From assembly GCA_035362835.1 (NCBI GenBank), contig DAOSDY010000001.1, positions 1,240,001-1,304,000 on the forward strand: a stretch of DNA of 64,000 nt. Direction: 5' to 3'. This stretch comes from Melioribacteraceae bacterium. GTDB lineage: Bacteria > Bacteroidota > Ignavibacteria > Ignavibacteriales > Melioribacteraceae. The notes under the pieces are model-generated. The model searched no databases and had not been told where the DNA came from. It was given only the letters and a program-made list of their open reading frames with translations. Of this stretch, positions 44,172-53,674 are shown in pieces (within the stretch, counting starts at the first letter, position 1; the number at the start of each line of letters is the position of its first letter). Both the position numbers and the translations under genes were made by a program.

Positions 44172-45104
44172 ATGAGACGACACTCCTTTATTCCCGTTCT
44201 ATTTTTTTATTTGTTAATGTTCAGCCCGGGGGTTTTATTTTCTCAGGCAAGCGGATCGATTAAAGAGATTAATGGATCAAAGATTTTCTGCAGAACAATT
44301 GGCGCCGGCGAATCACTTATTATTGTTCATGGAGGACCCGGTCTTGCTCACGATTATCTCTTCGAATCCTTCAAACAATTGAATGATAATTACAGACTTA
44401 TTTTTTATGATCAGCGCGGATGTGGAAAATCGGAGGAAATTAAAGAAGATCAACCGGTAACAATGGAAACTATGATTGAAGATCTTGAAGGAGTCCGCAG
44501 GGAGTTCCAACTTGAAAAAATGAATTTAGTCGGCCAATCCTGGGGTGCGTTAATCGCAATCAATTATGTGTTAAAATATCCAAACAATGTAAAAAACCTG
44601 ATTCTGCTTGAACCGGCTCCCGGAAGCAGCGAGTATCTTCAGCAGGTCCAACAGACAATTATGAATCGGTTATCAAAGAAGGAGCTTGAACGGCTTACAG
44701 AAATTTCACAGAATCCGGATTTACGCAAAGACCCGGATCTTTTCAAAGAATTTATGAACATTCGCATGAAGACATATTTCTACGATTCTACATTGGCCGA
44801 GAAAAAAAACTTCAATTACTTCGACAGCGATAGAATAAAGAAGTTTTTTTCCAGCTCCGCAAACTTTGGACCATACATGTTGAGCTATAATCTATACGAA
44901 AAGCTGAAAAAAATTAAATGCCCGACTCTAATTATACACGGCGAATACGATGTTATTCCAACGGAGGCAATCGAAAGAATGGGGCTGGAGATAATAAACT
45001 CTGAACTCCACATTGTAGAAAAGAGCGGTCATTTTGTTCACATTGAAAAACCGGAATTCTATTTTGCAGCAATCCGGAATTTTCTAAAAAAAAGTATTAA
45101 TTAA
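44172..45104 (+). CDS. Secreted alpha/beta hydrolase, proline iminopeptidase-like
   Basis: 310 residues with a signal peptide (VLFFYLLMFSPGVLFSQ). The family S33 signature is present: oxyanion-hole HGGPG (53-57), nucleophile Ser 123 in GQSWGA, the acid in GEYDVIPT near 258-265, and His in SGHFVHIEKP near 282-291. S33 enzymes remove N-terminal proline or other residues from peptides, but many members act on other esters or amides. GGAG lies nine bases ahead of the start. It precedes the transglutaminase-like gene by 13 bp. Confidence 0.88.
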   Translation: MRRHSFIPVLFFYLLMFSPGVLFSQASGSIKEINGSKIFCRTIGAGESLIIVHGGPGLAHDYLFESFKQLNDNYRLIFYDQRGCGKSEEIKEDQPVTMETMIEDLEGVRREFQLEKMNLVGQSWGALIAINYVLKYPNNVKNLILLEPAPGSSEYLQQVQQTIMNRLSKKELERLTEISQNPDLRKDPDLFKEFMNIRMKTYFYDSTLAEKKNFNYFDSDRIKKFFSSSANFGPYMLSYNLYEKLKKIKCPTLIIHGEYDVIPTEAIERMGLEIINSELHIVEKSGHFVHIEKPEFYFAAIRNFLKKSIN

Positions 45105-45117
45105 TAATTGGTGTGGA

Positions 45118-45777
45118 ATGCACTCAGAAAAACAAACTAACTTTTTCAACAAAGAAGAATTAAAATTTATTAGAGGACTTAAATCACCTGCCGGGATCCA
45201 GAAATTCCTGAATGAAACGGACTATAATCCGGATAATAAAACCTGCTCGCCAAGAAATATTATCCAAAGCAGAAAAGCAAACTGTTTCGAAGGCGCTTTG
45301 TTTGCCGCGGCTGCATTAAGTGTGCTGGGACACAAACCCGTTATAGTTGATCTCATGGCCGACAACGACGACGATCATGTGATAGCCATTTTCAAACAGA
45401 ACAATTGTTTCGGCGCTGTTGCTAAATCGAATACTACTGTATTGAGATTCCGCGAACCGGTTTACAGAACCCTGAGAGAACTGGTTATGTCCTACTTCGA
45501 TTTTTATTTCAATACGCTCGGCGAAAAATCTTTGAGAAGCTATTCAGTTCCCGTCGACCTCTCACGTTTCGATAAATTCAATTGGATGACCACATATGAA
45601 GATCTGGAATTCATAGGAGATTATCTATTCAGAATAAAACATTATCCAATTCTGACTAAGAAGATGCTAAATAATCTTTCACCGGCAGATAATGAGGTTG
45701 TCAGCCTCTGCTTTACCGGATCAATACAAGAAGGATTGTATTTACCAAAAAAAACGAGACAACGAATAAGAAACTAA
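45118..45777 (+). CDS. Transglutaminase-like fold protein
   Basis: 219 residues without a signal peptide. The central part has the order expected for a transglutaminase-like Cys-His pair: Cys 56 in KANCFEGALFAAAAL at the start of a helix, and His 87 in DDDHVIAIF. The third residue would follow in the VAKSN strand near 101-105. A highly charged C-terminal helix ends PKKTRQRIRN. It could be a protease, an amidase or an inactive relative. The gene starts 13 bp after the S33 hydrolase stop codon, so the two are probably co-transcribed. No standard name applies. Confidence 0.6.
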   Translation: MHSEKQTNFFNKEELKFIRGLKSPAGIQKFLNETDYNPDNKTCSPRNIIQSRKANCFEGALFAAAALSVLGHKPVIVDLMADNDDDHVIAIFKQNNCFGAVAKSNTTVLRFREPVYRTLRELVMSYFDFYFNTLGEKSLRSYSVPVDLSRFDKFNWMTTYEDLEFIGDYLFRIKHYPILTKKMLNNLSPADNEVVSLCFTGSIQEGLYLPKKTRQRIRN

Positions 45778-45865
45778 AATAATTTAATTTTCTTCCCCAA
45801 CATCTCTGCGCCAACAATCCTTTAATTGACTCGTCTTAATTGATGCAAATATTTGAAGGTAATAA

Positions 45866-47569
45866 ATGACAATCAAAAAAGTATTGTTGTTATTTTTAAT
45901 CTTTGCTGGGTTTGTTAATGCAATATTTTCTCAGTACTCAAGCAATTACAAAAGTTATACTGAAATAATCCGCTCTTTGCGCGACACAATTCCTCAAATG
46001 ATGAAAGAGAAAGATGTTCCAGGACTTTCAATCGCTATAGTTGACGATAAGGGAATTCTCTGGGAGGAAGGATTTGGTCTTACTTCGAGGGATCAGGGAA
46101 TTCCGGTTACTCCTCTTACAAATTTCAGTATCCAGTCGATGTCTAAAAATTTCACAGCATTGGCGGTTTTAATGGCAGTACAGGATGGATTATTGGAACT
46201 CGATAAACCAATAACAGATTACATACCCGGATTCACTGTGAACAGCCGTTTTGAAGAACACCCGGAAAGAAAAATGACTCTCAGACTTCTGCTTTCACAC
46301 AGAGCCGGTTTTACACACGAAGCCCCCATAGGCAACAATTACGATTTCTACACTCAAAAGTTTGATGATCACATAAAAAGCATTTCTGATACCTGGCTTC
46401 GTTTCCGCGTCGGCGAAAGGTACAGCTATTCAAACCTCGGAATAGACCTTGCCGGGTTTATTCTGCAGCAGGTATCGGGCGTACCGTTCCAAAATTATGT
46501 AAAAGAAAAAATTTTTAATCCGATTGGAATGACTGAAAGCAGTTTTGACATCGAAACGATAAAAAATATGGAAGACCGGGCAATTGGTCACACCTCTTCG
46601 CCAAGGAAGCCCCCGGTTGAAGTTCCGATGCTTGCGGCCGGAGGAATGTATTCAAATGTGCATGATTTATCCCTGTATATTAATTTTCAGCTAAATAAGG
46701 GACTAGCAAAAGGGAGTCAGATAATAAGTCGAGAAATATTATGTGAAATGTTCTCGGTTCCAAATCGTAATAAAAATCAGACTACCGGTTATGCTTTGGG
46801 AACGGCAATAACCAGGCGCGGTAATGTTAATTTGTTCTCTCATGGCGGAGGCGGTTATGGTTTTTTATCCAATATGTCGTGGTGCCCGGAGTTAAATGTT
46901 GGTATTGTTGTACTAACTAATTCAACCGGTCACATTCTGAATGTTGCTATTCCCGAAATGATAGGAAACATGATTCTGAAAATGAAATTTGGAAAGGCAG
47001 AACAACCGAATCAGGATCTCTCAAAATTCAATGAAAATGTAATTCAGACCGATACTTCGTATCAGAGAAAATTCGTGGGTCAGTATTTGTACAACCGCGC
47101 GGGATTCATGCTTCTTGAATGGCAGGATAATAAAATGGGAATTACTCCCGGAATAAATTTTAAACCCGCGAATTTTGTGTCCGAGGACAGGCTCTTCTTC
47201 GTATTCTCAGGAACTCCGCAGTATTATAAATTTATTCTTGATGAAAACAAGATTCCTGTTGTCATGATCAGAGAGTACGATAACGAATTTCTCGATTTGA
47301 ACGATCGTCCGGATGAACCCGCGGGTCGTTTTAATCCAGAATGGGAAAAATATATTGGTAAATACGCTCTGATAATTTATGAATTTCCAGCTGAAACAAG
47401 AGAGGTTAATAAGAAGAACGGATTTCTTTATTTAGATAACATGAAGTTAAGAGAATATTTGCCTGGTTTATTTTTCACAGCTCACGGAGAATCTCTTGAT
47501 CTTCGCACCGACAGACCAACCTGGAAAAATGTTAAAATAATGAAGTTACTGGAAGCTGATAAAAAGTAA
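45866..47569 (+). CDS. Secreted beta-lactamase-like serine hydrolase (family S12 / class C type)
   Basis: 567 residues with a signal peptide (VLLLFLIFAGFVNAIFS). The penicillin-binding fold carries Ser 91-x-x-Lys 94 (SMSK), a Tyr-x-Asn in YSYSNLG near 191-197 and HGGGG near 328-332 in place of KTG. That is the pattern of class C-like esterases and D-aminopeptidases more than of true beta-lactamases. A C-terminal lipocalin-like region (about 400-560) follows. Substrate could be peptides, esters or peptidoglycan fragments. A weak promoter-like TTG-N19-AATATTTG lies at 45826-45855 but overlaps the GAAGG ribosome binding site. Confidence 0.88.
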   Translation: MTIKKVLLLFLIFAGFVNAIFSQYSSNYKSYTEIIRSLRDTIPQMMKEKDVPGLSIAIVDDKGILWEEGFGLTSRDQGIPVTPLTNFSIQSMSKNFTALAVLMAVQDGLLELDKPITDYIPGFTVNSRFEEHPERKMTLRLLLSHRAGFTHEAPIGNNYDFYTQKFDDHIKSISDTWLRFRVGERYSYSNLGIDLAGFILQQVSGVPFQNYVKEKIFNPIGMTESSFDIETIKNMEDRAIGHTSSPRKPPVEVPMLAAGGMYSNVHDLSLYINFQLNKGLAKGSQIISREILCEMFSVPNRNKNQTTGYALGTAITRRGNVNLFSHGGGGYGFLSNMSWCPELNVGIVVLTNSTGHILNVAIPEMIGNMILKMKFGKAEQPNQDLSKFNENVIQTDTSYQRKFVGQYLYNRAGFMLLEWQDNKMGITPGINFKPANFVSEDRLFFVFSGTPQYYKFILDENKIPVVMIREYDNEFLDLNDRPDEPAGRFNPEWEKYIGKYALIIYEFPAETREVNKKNGFLYLDNMKLREYLPGLFFTAHGESLDLRTDRPTWKNVKIMKLLEADKK

Positions 47570-47626
47570 TAGGTGACGGAGCATTTTAAAAAGGTATAGT
47601 AGGATTAATTAAGGAAGGTAAACGAA

Positions 47627-47956
47627 ATGAGAATAGAAAATATTAAGTACACAGTTACTGATTGGGCAAAAATAGAAAGAAAAGAATTTTCAGGCGAATC
47701 TGGAAAAGCATTCTGGAGAACATTTGAACAGGGGAATCTGCGTGTAAGGATTGTAGAATATTCAGAAAACTACTTGGCCGATCACTGGTGCAGCCGCGGT
47801 CATGTTGTTTATGTGCTTGAGGGCGAGTTGATAACAGAACTTAAAGACGGCAGAGTTACCAAGCTTTATCCGGGAATGAGTTATCAGGTTGCCGATGATG
47901 ATATTCCGCACCGATCAAAAACCAACGGATATGTTAAACTGCTGATAGTTGATTGA
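47627..47956 (+). CDS. Small cupin-fold protein (DHCW-type)
   Basis: 109 residues forming one cupin barrel. Motif 1 is LADHWCSRGHVVYVLEGEL (about 46-64), with the Asp-His-Trp-Cys sequence characteristic of the so-called DHCW cupin group and His at 48 and 54 as possible metal ligands. Motif 2 lies in YPGMSYQVADDDIPHRS (about 85-101). AAGGAAGG precedes the start. Small stand-alone cupins of this kind bind metals or small ligands; the reaction is unknown. Confidence 0.85.
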   Translation: MRIENIKYTVTDWAKIERKEFSGESGKAFWRTFEQGNLRVRIVEYSENYLADHWCSRGHVVYVLEGELITELKDGRVTKLYPGMSYQVADDDIPHRSKTNGYVKLLIVD

Positions 47957-48042
47957 TACATTATTTAAGAGATTAATACGCAGAGCGCACGGAAAAATCG
48001 AAGCGTTCGCAAAGTTTCGAAGTCTTTCAAAGAAATCTTCTC

Positions 48043-48072
48043 TTGATTATCGGCCCGCTTCCAGATAATTTG
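48043..48072 (+). promoter_or_regulatory. Possible promoter of the GH97 gene
   Basis: TTG (48043-48045), a 19-base spacer and ATAATTTG (48065-48072) match the Bacteroidota promoter except for the first two bases of the -7 box. It lies 47 bases ahead of the GH97 ATG, which has GAGGAA before it. The match is weak and would need a mapped transcript start. Confidence 0.3.
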
Positions 48073-48119
48073 CCGGTAATTAATTTCGTATATCTCATCA
48101 CTTCAATTCAGAGGAATAG

Positions 48120-50270
48120 ATGAAAAGGATTATTTACATTCTTATAATTCTCTCAACTTCAATTCTTCATTCACAAACGATCAAATCACCCGACGGCAAG
48201 CTTGTTCTTAATTTTTCGCTTAGTGCTGGCGGCATTCCAGGTTACAGTTTGAGCAGACAAGATATACAGGTAATTAAGCCGAGCCGGCTTGGTTTAAAAC
48301 TGAAAGATATGTACACGGACAAGAATATGGCGATTGTTCCGGGGCTTGAATTTGCAGAAGTTCATTCGTTCGATAAAAACTTTGTAGTCTTAAAGGTCGA
48401 CACCTCCACATTTGATGAAACCTGGGAGCCGGTCTGGGGCGAAGTGAAGTCGATCAGGAATAATTACCGTGAACTCGCGGTTACTCTTGCACAACCTGAA
48501 GTAAATAACCGGGAAATAATTGTCCGCTTCCGGCTTTATAACGATGGACTCGGTTTCCGTTATGAGTTCCCGGTTCAGAATAATCTTGGCTATTTCACTG
48601 TCGCAGAGGAAATGACTCAATTCAGTCTCACCGGAGATCATATTGCTTTCTGGATTCCGGGTGACTTTGATACAAATGAATATTACTATACAAAATCGCC
48701 GCTGAGTAAAGTCGATGCTCTTTTTGGAAAGAATGTGAATGAAATTTTTTCCAGGACAATTATCGGCAAAAACTTTGTTCAAACTCCGCTGATGATGAAG
48801 TCTTCAGAGGGATTATACATAAATATTTTTGAAGCAGCCCTTATTGATTATCCTGCAATGCATCTCGAAATTGATCAGTCTAACTTTGTTTTAGAATCCC
48901 GACTCGTACCAGACGCAGTCGGAAATAAAGCGTACATGAGAACTCCTTGCAAAACTCCATGGCGGACTGTAATTGTAAGTGATATGGCAGAGGAAATACT
49001 CGCTTCAAAGATGATTCTTAATCTTAACGAACCGTCAAAAATCGACGACACAAGCTGGATTAAACCGATGAAATACGTCGGCATCTGGTGGGAAATGCAT
49101 ATTGGCATTTCATCCTGGAATTATTCCGACGTGAGCAATGTTAGTCTTGACCTTACAGACTGGAAGAGTCTTAAACCGAACGGACGCCACGGCGCCACTA
49201 CCCTTAGAACTAAGAAATACATCGACTTTGCCGCCGAACACGGATTCGACGGGGTTCTTGTTGAAGGATGGAATGTAGGATGGGAGGACTGGCACGGCAG
49301 GTGGAAAGAAGAGGTATTTGATTTTGTAACACCGTATCCCGACTTCGATGTTGAAGAAATTTCCAGATATGCTGCATCCAAAGGCGTTAAGATGATAATG
49401 CATCACGAAACATCCGCATCGGTTACCAATTATGAAAGAAGAATGGACGAAGCATATCATTTTATGAAAAAGTACGGATACCCGGCGGTGAAAACCGGCT
49501 ATGTTGCCCGCATTATTCCGCGCGGTGAATTTCACGATGGGCAGTGGATGGTTCAGCATTATGTAAGAGTTGCAGAACGTCTTGCTAAAAACAGATTGAT
49601 GCTCAATGCCCACGAACCGGTCAGGCCTACGGGACTTCATAGAACATATCCAAACTGGCTCGCCTGCGAAGCTGCACGAGGCAATGAGTTCAATGCCTGG
49701 AGTGTTGGCAATCCTCCCGAACACGAAACAATTCTGCCGTTTACCCGTTTGATGGGCGGACCGATGGATTATACACCCGGAATTTTCCAAATCAAAATGA
49801 ATTATTACAATCCAGATAAAAAAGAACAGGTTCATACAACTCTGGCAAAGCAGCTTGCGCTTTATGTTACCATGTATTCTCCATTACAGATGGCTGCGGA
49901 CTTACCTGAAAACTATGAGAAACATCTTGATGCGTTTCAGTTTATTAAAGACGTTGCTGTTGACTGGGATGATACAAAATACCTGGAGGCCGAACCCGGG
50001 GATTATATTACTGTTGCGCGTAAAGCCAAAGGAAAAAACGAATGGTTTATTGGCGCAATAACAGATGAGCATGAAAGAACCGCGGTGATTCCATTAGCCT
50101 TTTTAGAGAATAATAATAGTTACAAAGCAGAGATCTACGCCGATTCAAAAGATGCCCATTGGGAAAAGAATCCGATGGATTATGAGATAATAAAAAAGTC
50201 TGTTACATCGAAAGATGTTCTGGAAATTAAACTTGCACCCGGCGGCGGATGCGCGATTAGTATTCGGTGA
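48120..50270 (+). CDS. Glycoside hydrolase family 97, SusB-like inverting alpha-glucosidase type
   Basis: 716 residues: a signal peptide, the GH97 N-terminal beta sandwich (about 22-280), a catalytic (beta/alpha)8 barrel (about 290-610) and a C-terminal beta domain. Glu 382 (LVEGW), Glu 430 (HHET), Glu 499 (AHEP) and Glu 523 (RGNE) are spaced 48, 69 and 24 apart. As I recall, the key glutamates of Bacteroides SusB (391, 439, 508, 532) have identical spacing. In SusB these form the general base and acid pair and the calcium site of the inverting alpha-glucosidase, unlike the Asp nucleophile of the retaining alpha-galactosidases. So an inverting alpha-glucoside hydrolase is likely. No SusCD pair is adjacent. 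Confidence 0.93.
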   Translation: MKRIIYILIILSTSILHSQTIKSPDGKLVLNFSLSAGGIPGYSLSRQDIQVIKPSRLGLKLKDMYTDKNMAIVPGLEFAEVHSFDKNFVVLKVDTSTFDETWEPVWGEVKSIRNNYRELAVTLAQPEVNNREIIVRFRLYNDGLGFRYEFPVQNNLGYFTVAEEMTQFSLTGDHIAFWIPGDFDTNEYYYTKSPLSKVDALFGKNVNEIFSRTIIGKNFVQTPLMMKSSEGLYINIFEAALIDYPAMHLEIDQSNFVLESRLVPDAVGNKAYMRTPCKTPWRTVIVSDMAEEILASKMILNLNEPSKIDDTSWIKPMKYVGIWWEMHIGISSWNYSDVSNVSLDLTDWKSLKPNGRHGATTLRTKKYIDFAAEHGFDGVLVEGWNVGWEDWHGRWKEEVFDFVTPYPDFDVEEISRYAASKGVKMIMHHETSASVTNYERRMDEAYHFMKKYGYPAVKTGYVARIIPRGEFHDGQWMVQHYVRVAERLAKNRLMLNAHEPVRPTGLHRTYPNWLACEAARGNEFNAWSVGNPPEHETILPFTRLMGGPMDYTPGIFQIKMNYYNPDKKEQVHTTLAKQLALYVTMYSPLQMAADLPENYEKHLDAFQFIKDVAVDWDDTKYLEAEPGDYITVARKAKGKNEWFIGAITDEHERTAVIPLAFLENNNSYKAEIYADSKDAHWEKNPMDYEIIKKSVTSKDVLEIKLAPGGGCAISIR

Positions 50271-50458
50271 CCAGTGATCGGTAATCTGTGATCTGTTATT
50301 AGTTGTTGGCGATTTGTTGCTTTTGTTATTCTGAAGAATCCGGTAGTTTGTGTACAGAGAGAAAATCTAGCAGGAAAGAACCGCGAAAATGTATCATGAT
50401 TTTTTAAAAGCCATTTGTCCCACTTTTAACTAAATTACACTGCATTAATTAGCCGGCT

Positions 50459-51145
50459 ATGAAAAAAAGTTCGATTGTAATCTTTACAATCCTTTGCTGG
50501 TTCCTCTTCCAATCGTTTCTTTCACCCCAAACAACTAAAAACAACCTTGTATATTTTTCCGCAATGCAGGATTTGATAATCGATTATGATAATCGGGCAG
50601 AGCTGAATCTTCCTCTTAAAGAAATAGCAAAAAGGATCTTAGCCTACGGGAATCTTCAGATTACAAATAAGTTTAATAATAACGCCGAATATGATTTAAA
50701 AATAGATTTAACCGCATCAAGCCTTGCGGCAGAATATAATCCGTTCGGCAAATTATATTCCGGGGCAAAACTTACCGGGTTACTAATATTGAAGCAAGGA
50801 AAGAATCTTATTATCGAAACATATTTCACCGGACGGATTGAACCGCCGGAATTTATTAATTCTATCGTTGGCGAAAAGGCACCTTATAAAAATCCACTAA
50901 ATGCACCATTCTTAAACGTACTAAATAACAGCACGTATCATATTACATTGTTTGAATTGGTTGTTAAACTATCCGGGAAAAATTCCGTATTTAATGCCTT
51001 AAAAGATAATGACAGATTTGTAAGAGAAGCCGTCGTAAATACAATTATCATTAATGAATACGAATTAATTAATATTGATTATAAAGAAAGTCTGGATTAT
51101 AAAAATAAAATTTCGGCGGGCTGGTCTTTTGAGAAAGTGAATTAA
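50459..51145 (+). CDS. Secreted protein of unknown function
   Basis: 228 residues with a signal peptide (IFTILCWFLFQSFLSPQ). The rest alternates strand and helix without a family I can name; features are IIDYDNRAELNLPLKEIAKR near 40-58 and a long positively and negatively charged C terminus. It is followed 50 bp downstream by the HEAT membrane protein. The reading frame has normal codon use for the region. I cannot suggest a function. Confidence 0.55.
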   Translation: MKKSSIVIFTILCWFLFQSFLSPQTTKNNLVYFSAMQDLIIDYDNRAELNLPLKEIAKRILAYGNLQITNKFNNNAEYDLKIDLTASSLAAEYNPFGKLYSGAKLTGLLILKQGKNLIIETYFTGRIEPPEFINSIVGEKAPYKNPLNAPFLNVLNNSTYHITLFELVVKLSGKNSVFNALKDNDRFVREAVVNTIIINEYELINIDYKESLDYKNKISAGWSFEKVN

Positions 51146-51195
51146 AGACGTTGTCATAAATTCAACTTTTAATATAATTGAGCGGGGTAACTAAA

Positions 51196-51888
51196 ATGGG
51201 AGAGCAAAAAACAAAATCAACGTTTTTTGCGGAAGTAAAAGAAACATATTTAATGCTTCTAAAAAACTTCGGCTGGCTTGCGTTTGTTTACATGGGTTAT
51301 AAGGTGTACAATTTATCGGAGACCAAAACTGATTTTAATATTCTAGAAGACGGACTGCTTTTAATTGTGTTGGGCACTTTGGGAGTTATTATTGTGGGCT
51401 ACCTACTTGCTTTCATTCTAACACCGCTTATAAGAATTGATAAGAGAAGAATTCAGGATTATGAACAAGCAAATAAAATTTTTCATTTACTTGGGATGAT
51501 TCACACTCCTTCAACATCGAAGCTATGGCTGATGGCATGCGATGCTGTTGTTAGGTTAGGCGCTCAGCATATTCCTCTAGTAATTCAAGCGCTTGATAAG
51601 GAAACGTGCCCGGTTAAAAACCCGCTCGGTATAAAAATATCGTCTACAGCAAGTTTACGCGCCGGTGCTGCATATTACCTCGGCAAACTCAACGTTCAGT
51701 CGGCTGTTCCGCAATTAATTCTGGCGCTTGATGATTATGAAGCCGATGTAAGAATGATTGCCTCTCAAGCTCTTGGTGAAATCGGCGATAAGTCTGCTCT
51801 GCCGCGCATCAAAGAAATTTCTGAAACCGATAAAAATGCAGAAGTTATAAGTTTTGCCCAGGAAGCACTTAAAAAATTATCGTCATAA
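51196..51888 (+). CDS. Membrane protein with HEAT repeats
   Basis: 230 residues. A first hydrophobic segment (about 20-40) and a stronger transmembrane helix (about 55-80, LLLIVLGTLGVIIVGYLLAF) precede a cytosolic region of HEAT repeats (about 105-228), with ASLRAGAAYYLGKL and VRMIASQALGEIGDKSALP as classical units. I chose the ATG at 51196 and not the TTG six codons earlier because GCGGGG lies nine bases ahead of it. The helical scaffold on a membrane anchor suggests a protein-binding role; partners are unknown. Two small membrane protein genes follow closely. Confidence 0.75.
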   Translation: MGEQKTKSTFFAEVKETYLMLLKNFGWLAFVYMGYKVYNLSETKTDFNILEDGLLLIVLGTLGVIIVGYLLAFILTPLIRIDKRRIQDYEQANKIFHLLGMIHTPSTSKLWLMACDAVVRLGAQHIPLVIQALDKETCPVKNPLGIKISSTASLRAGAAYYLGKLNVQSAVPQLILALDDYEADVRMIASQALGEIGDKSALPRIKEISETDKNAEVISFAQEALKKLSS

Positions 51889-51934
51889 AAACATAGATAT
51901 AACTGTTTCTTAAAAATTATCAGTGGAGAAATTT

Positions 51935-52384
51935 ATGATCGGCTTAGGTATTTTTTTCGGACTTACCATGTTAGTATCTGTATTTATTCAGTGGGAGACT
52001 TATGTCGGCGAAGATACTATGTGGCTTACAAGGATAAGCGAGTTTCTGGGAATCGAGAATAGTTCTTTCGATATGCTTTTTGGACTTCACTTTCTGCCCA
52101 TTGTATGCGCGCTCATTTTTATTATTGGAATTTCGCTTGCAAAGAGACACACAGCATTTAGAATTACAGCACTCGCCACATCGCTATTGTGTTTTGTCAT
52201 CGGAGTGTACAATATTCTGTTTTATCTGGTAATAAGCGCTGAAGTCAACTATATCCCCGGCGGTGGATTGTGGCTCTTTACTTCGGCAAGTCTGCTTTCG
52301 CTCATTGTCTCCGCTTTGATTGTTTTTAATAAGAATCTGCTTGAGAAAAAACTATTTAGCAAACTAATGGATCAACCAAATTAA
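51935..52384 (+). CDS. Small four-helix membrane protein
   Basis: 149 residues with four transmembrane segments (about 1-18, 45-65, 75-100, 112-135). I do not recognise a family. The ATG at 51935 is preferred over a GTG four codons upstream because GGAG lies about eight bases ahead of it. It is 46 bp after the HEAT gene and 12 bp before the barrel gene, so the three probably form one transcript. Confidence 0.6.
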   Translation: MIGLGIFFGLTMLVSVFIQWETYVGEDTMWLTRISEFLGIENSSFDMLFGLHFLPIVCALIFIIGISLAKRHTAFRITALATSLLCFVIGVYNILFYLVISAEVNYIPGGGLWLFTSASLLSLIVSALIVFNKNLLEKKLFSKLMDQPN

Positions 52385-52396
52385 GGACCATTTAAT

Positions 52397-53146
52397 ATGA
52401 GAACCGCAGACAGAAAAGACTCAATTGCATTAACTATTTTATTTTTGTGTCTATTTAATAGTTTTAATTTAGCCCAAGAAAAAGAGTCTGAATATTTCTT
52501 AAAAGGATTTTTTGTACGCGGAGCATATACTTCATTTAACCAGGCAATGATTCTTAATTGGGACGAACGGGAAATGATGCTAAATCAGAGCAAAAACATG
52601 ATTGCATATGGATTTGGTTATGCCCTTTTACCAAAAGATTTTTGGGCCGGTTTAAGTGCAAGTGCAAACTATTCCACAACCAAACTTAATCCTTTCAAGG
52701 CCAGAAAAATATTAGACTCAAATATGCCGGTTGATTTTTCCGATTTGCTTTCATACAATGATATCGGCTACTCTATGCTGATGTTTGATTTTAATGTTCA
52801 CATTCTGCCATTTAATAATTTTCCGCTCGCATTGACACTCGGCTTTGTTCTAGGTGCCTCTTTCCAGAGCTATACAATTTCGGGTGATTCGAGCCCGTTT
52901 AATAATGCCAACGGTTCAAATTCCGTTAATATGTTCCGTTATGGTTTTATATTGGGTTGTAAGTTTGTTCCATTTAAATTTTTATCCGTCGATTTTGAAT
53001 TCCGTCCAATGAGCGCATATACAGAAACAATACATTATTATGATTATCTCTATAGCGACGACACTTATGATTATTTTGGATCATCAAGCACTTCTTCGGG
53101 TCCGTCAGAAAGATTTATTTTGATCGGCGCATCAATTCATTTTTAA
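52397..53146 (+). CDS. Outer-membrane beta-barrel-like protein
   Basis: 249 residues with a signal peptide (ALTILFLCLFNSFNLAQ). The mature part has alternating hydrophobic and polar residues with Tyr, Phe and Gly: MIAYGFGYALLPKDFWAGLS, FPLALTLGFVLGASFQSYT, MFRYGFILGCKFVPFKFLSVDFEFRP, ending in FILIGASIHF, a C-terminal aromatic as required for barrel insertion. That fits an eight- to ten-stranded outer membrane protein. The closest named relatives cannot be chosen by eye. It closes the short membrane gene group. Confidence 0.7.
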   Translation: MRTADRKDSIALTILFLCLFNSFNLAQEKESEYFLKGFFVRGAYTSFNQAMILNWDEREMMLNQSKNMIAYGFGYALLPKDFWAGLSASANYSTTKLNPFKARKILDSNMPVDFSDLLSYNDIGYSMLMFDFNVHILPFNNFPLALTLGFVLGASFQSYTISGDSSPFNNANGSNSVNMFRYGFILGCKFVPFKFLSVDFEFRPMSAYTETIHYYDYLYSDDTYDYFGSSSTSSGPSERFILIGASIHF

Positions 53147-53674
53147 AGATAGATCTTGTTGGACTGTGTCGGTGTTTTGAGAAAGGATAAAGATAGATTT
53201 GAGAACATTATTTTAATAGAATAAGTATGGAGTGCAGAATGTAAATACAATCTTTGTTTATCGCCTTAATACTATTTACTGCAGGCAAAGCATTCTCTAA
53301 ATTTTCCTATTTCATTACAATAGAAGATTAAATGATGAAACAGGAATGAACCGGCGCAAATAAGGATGTTAAACTGTAAAAATATTTTTTGAATTTCTTT
53401 ATAATGGAATAACCACGAAAATTGGTAAAACGCAGAACGATGAAGAATTTTCGGGTATTCGTAATTTTTTCTGTAGATCAAAAGATGGTGCAATTCTTAC
53501 TTTATCCAGTACCAGGGGGAAAAACACACTAATTATGAGGAAAATGCAGTAAGCTTTTATATAATAGTTTTTTGCAGTAAAGAATCAGTTCTTAAGCTTA
53601 TATGGAAATAAGATAGATTCATGATATCTTTAGAGTGATTTAGAAAATCTTTTAGTCAAGTCTGAAAGCAATTA
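53147..53674. other. 528-bp gene-free region
   Basis: An AT-rich stretch between the barrel gene and the U32 gene. One minus-strand open frame of 73 codons (53272-53493) lacks a ribosome binding site and has a chance-like composition rich in Phe, His, Ile and Lys. I see no tRNA-like cloverleaf, strong hairpin, tandem repeat or Bacteroidota promoter match. It must hold the promoter of the U32 gene. Confidence 0.5.

Noticed and set aside
45826..45855. TTG-N19-AATATTTG promoter-like match ahead of the S12-type serine hydrolase
   Set aside because: The -7 box overlaps the GAAGG ribosome binding site and would leave almost no leader.
48120..50270. Polysaccharide utilisation locus around GH97
   Set aside because: No SusC/SusD-like pair or other glycoside hydrolase adjacent; neighbours are a cupin and unrelated small membrane genes.
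53272..53493. 73-codon minus-strand open frame in the largest gap
   Set aside because: No ribosome binding site and a chance-like composition rich in Phe, Ile, His and Lys; not reported as a gene.
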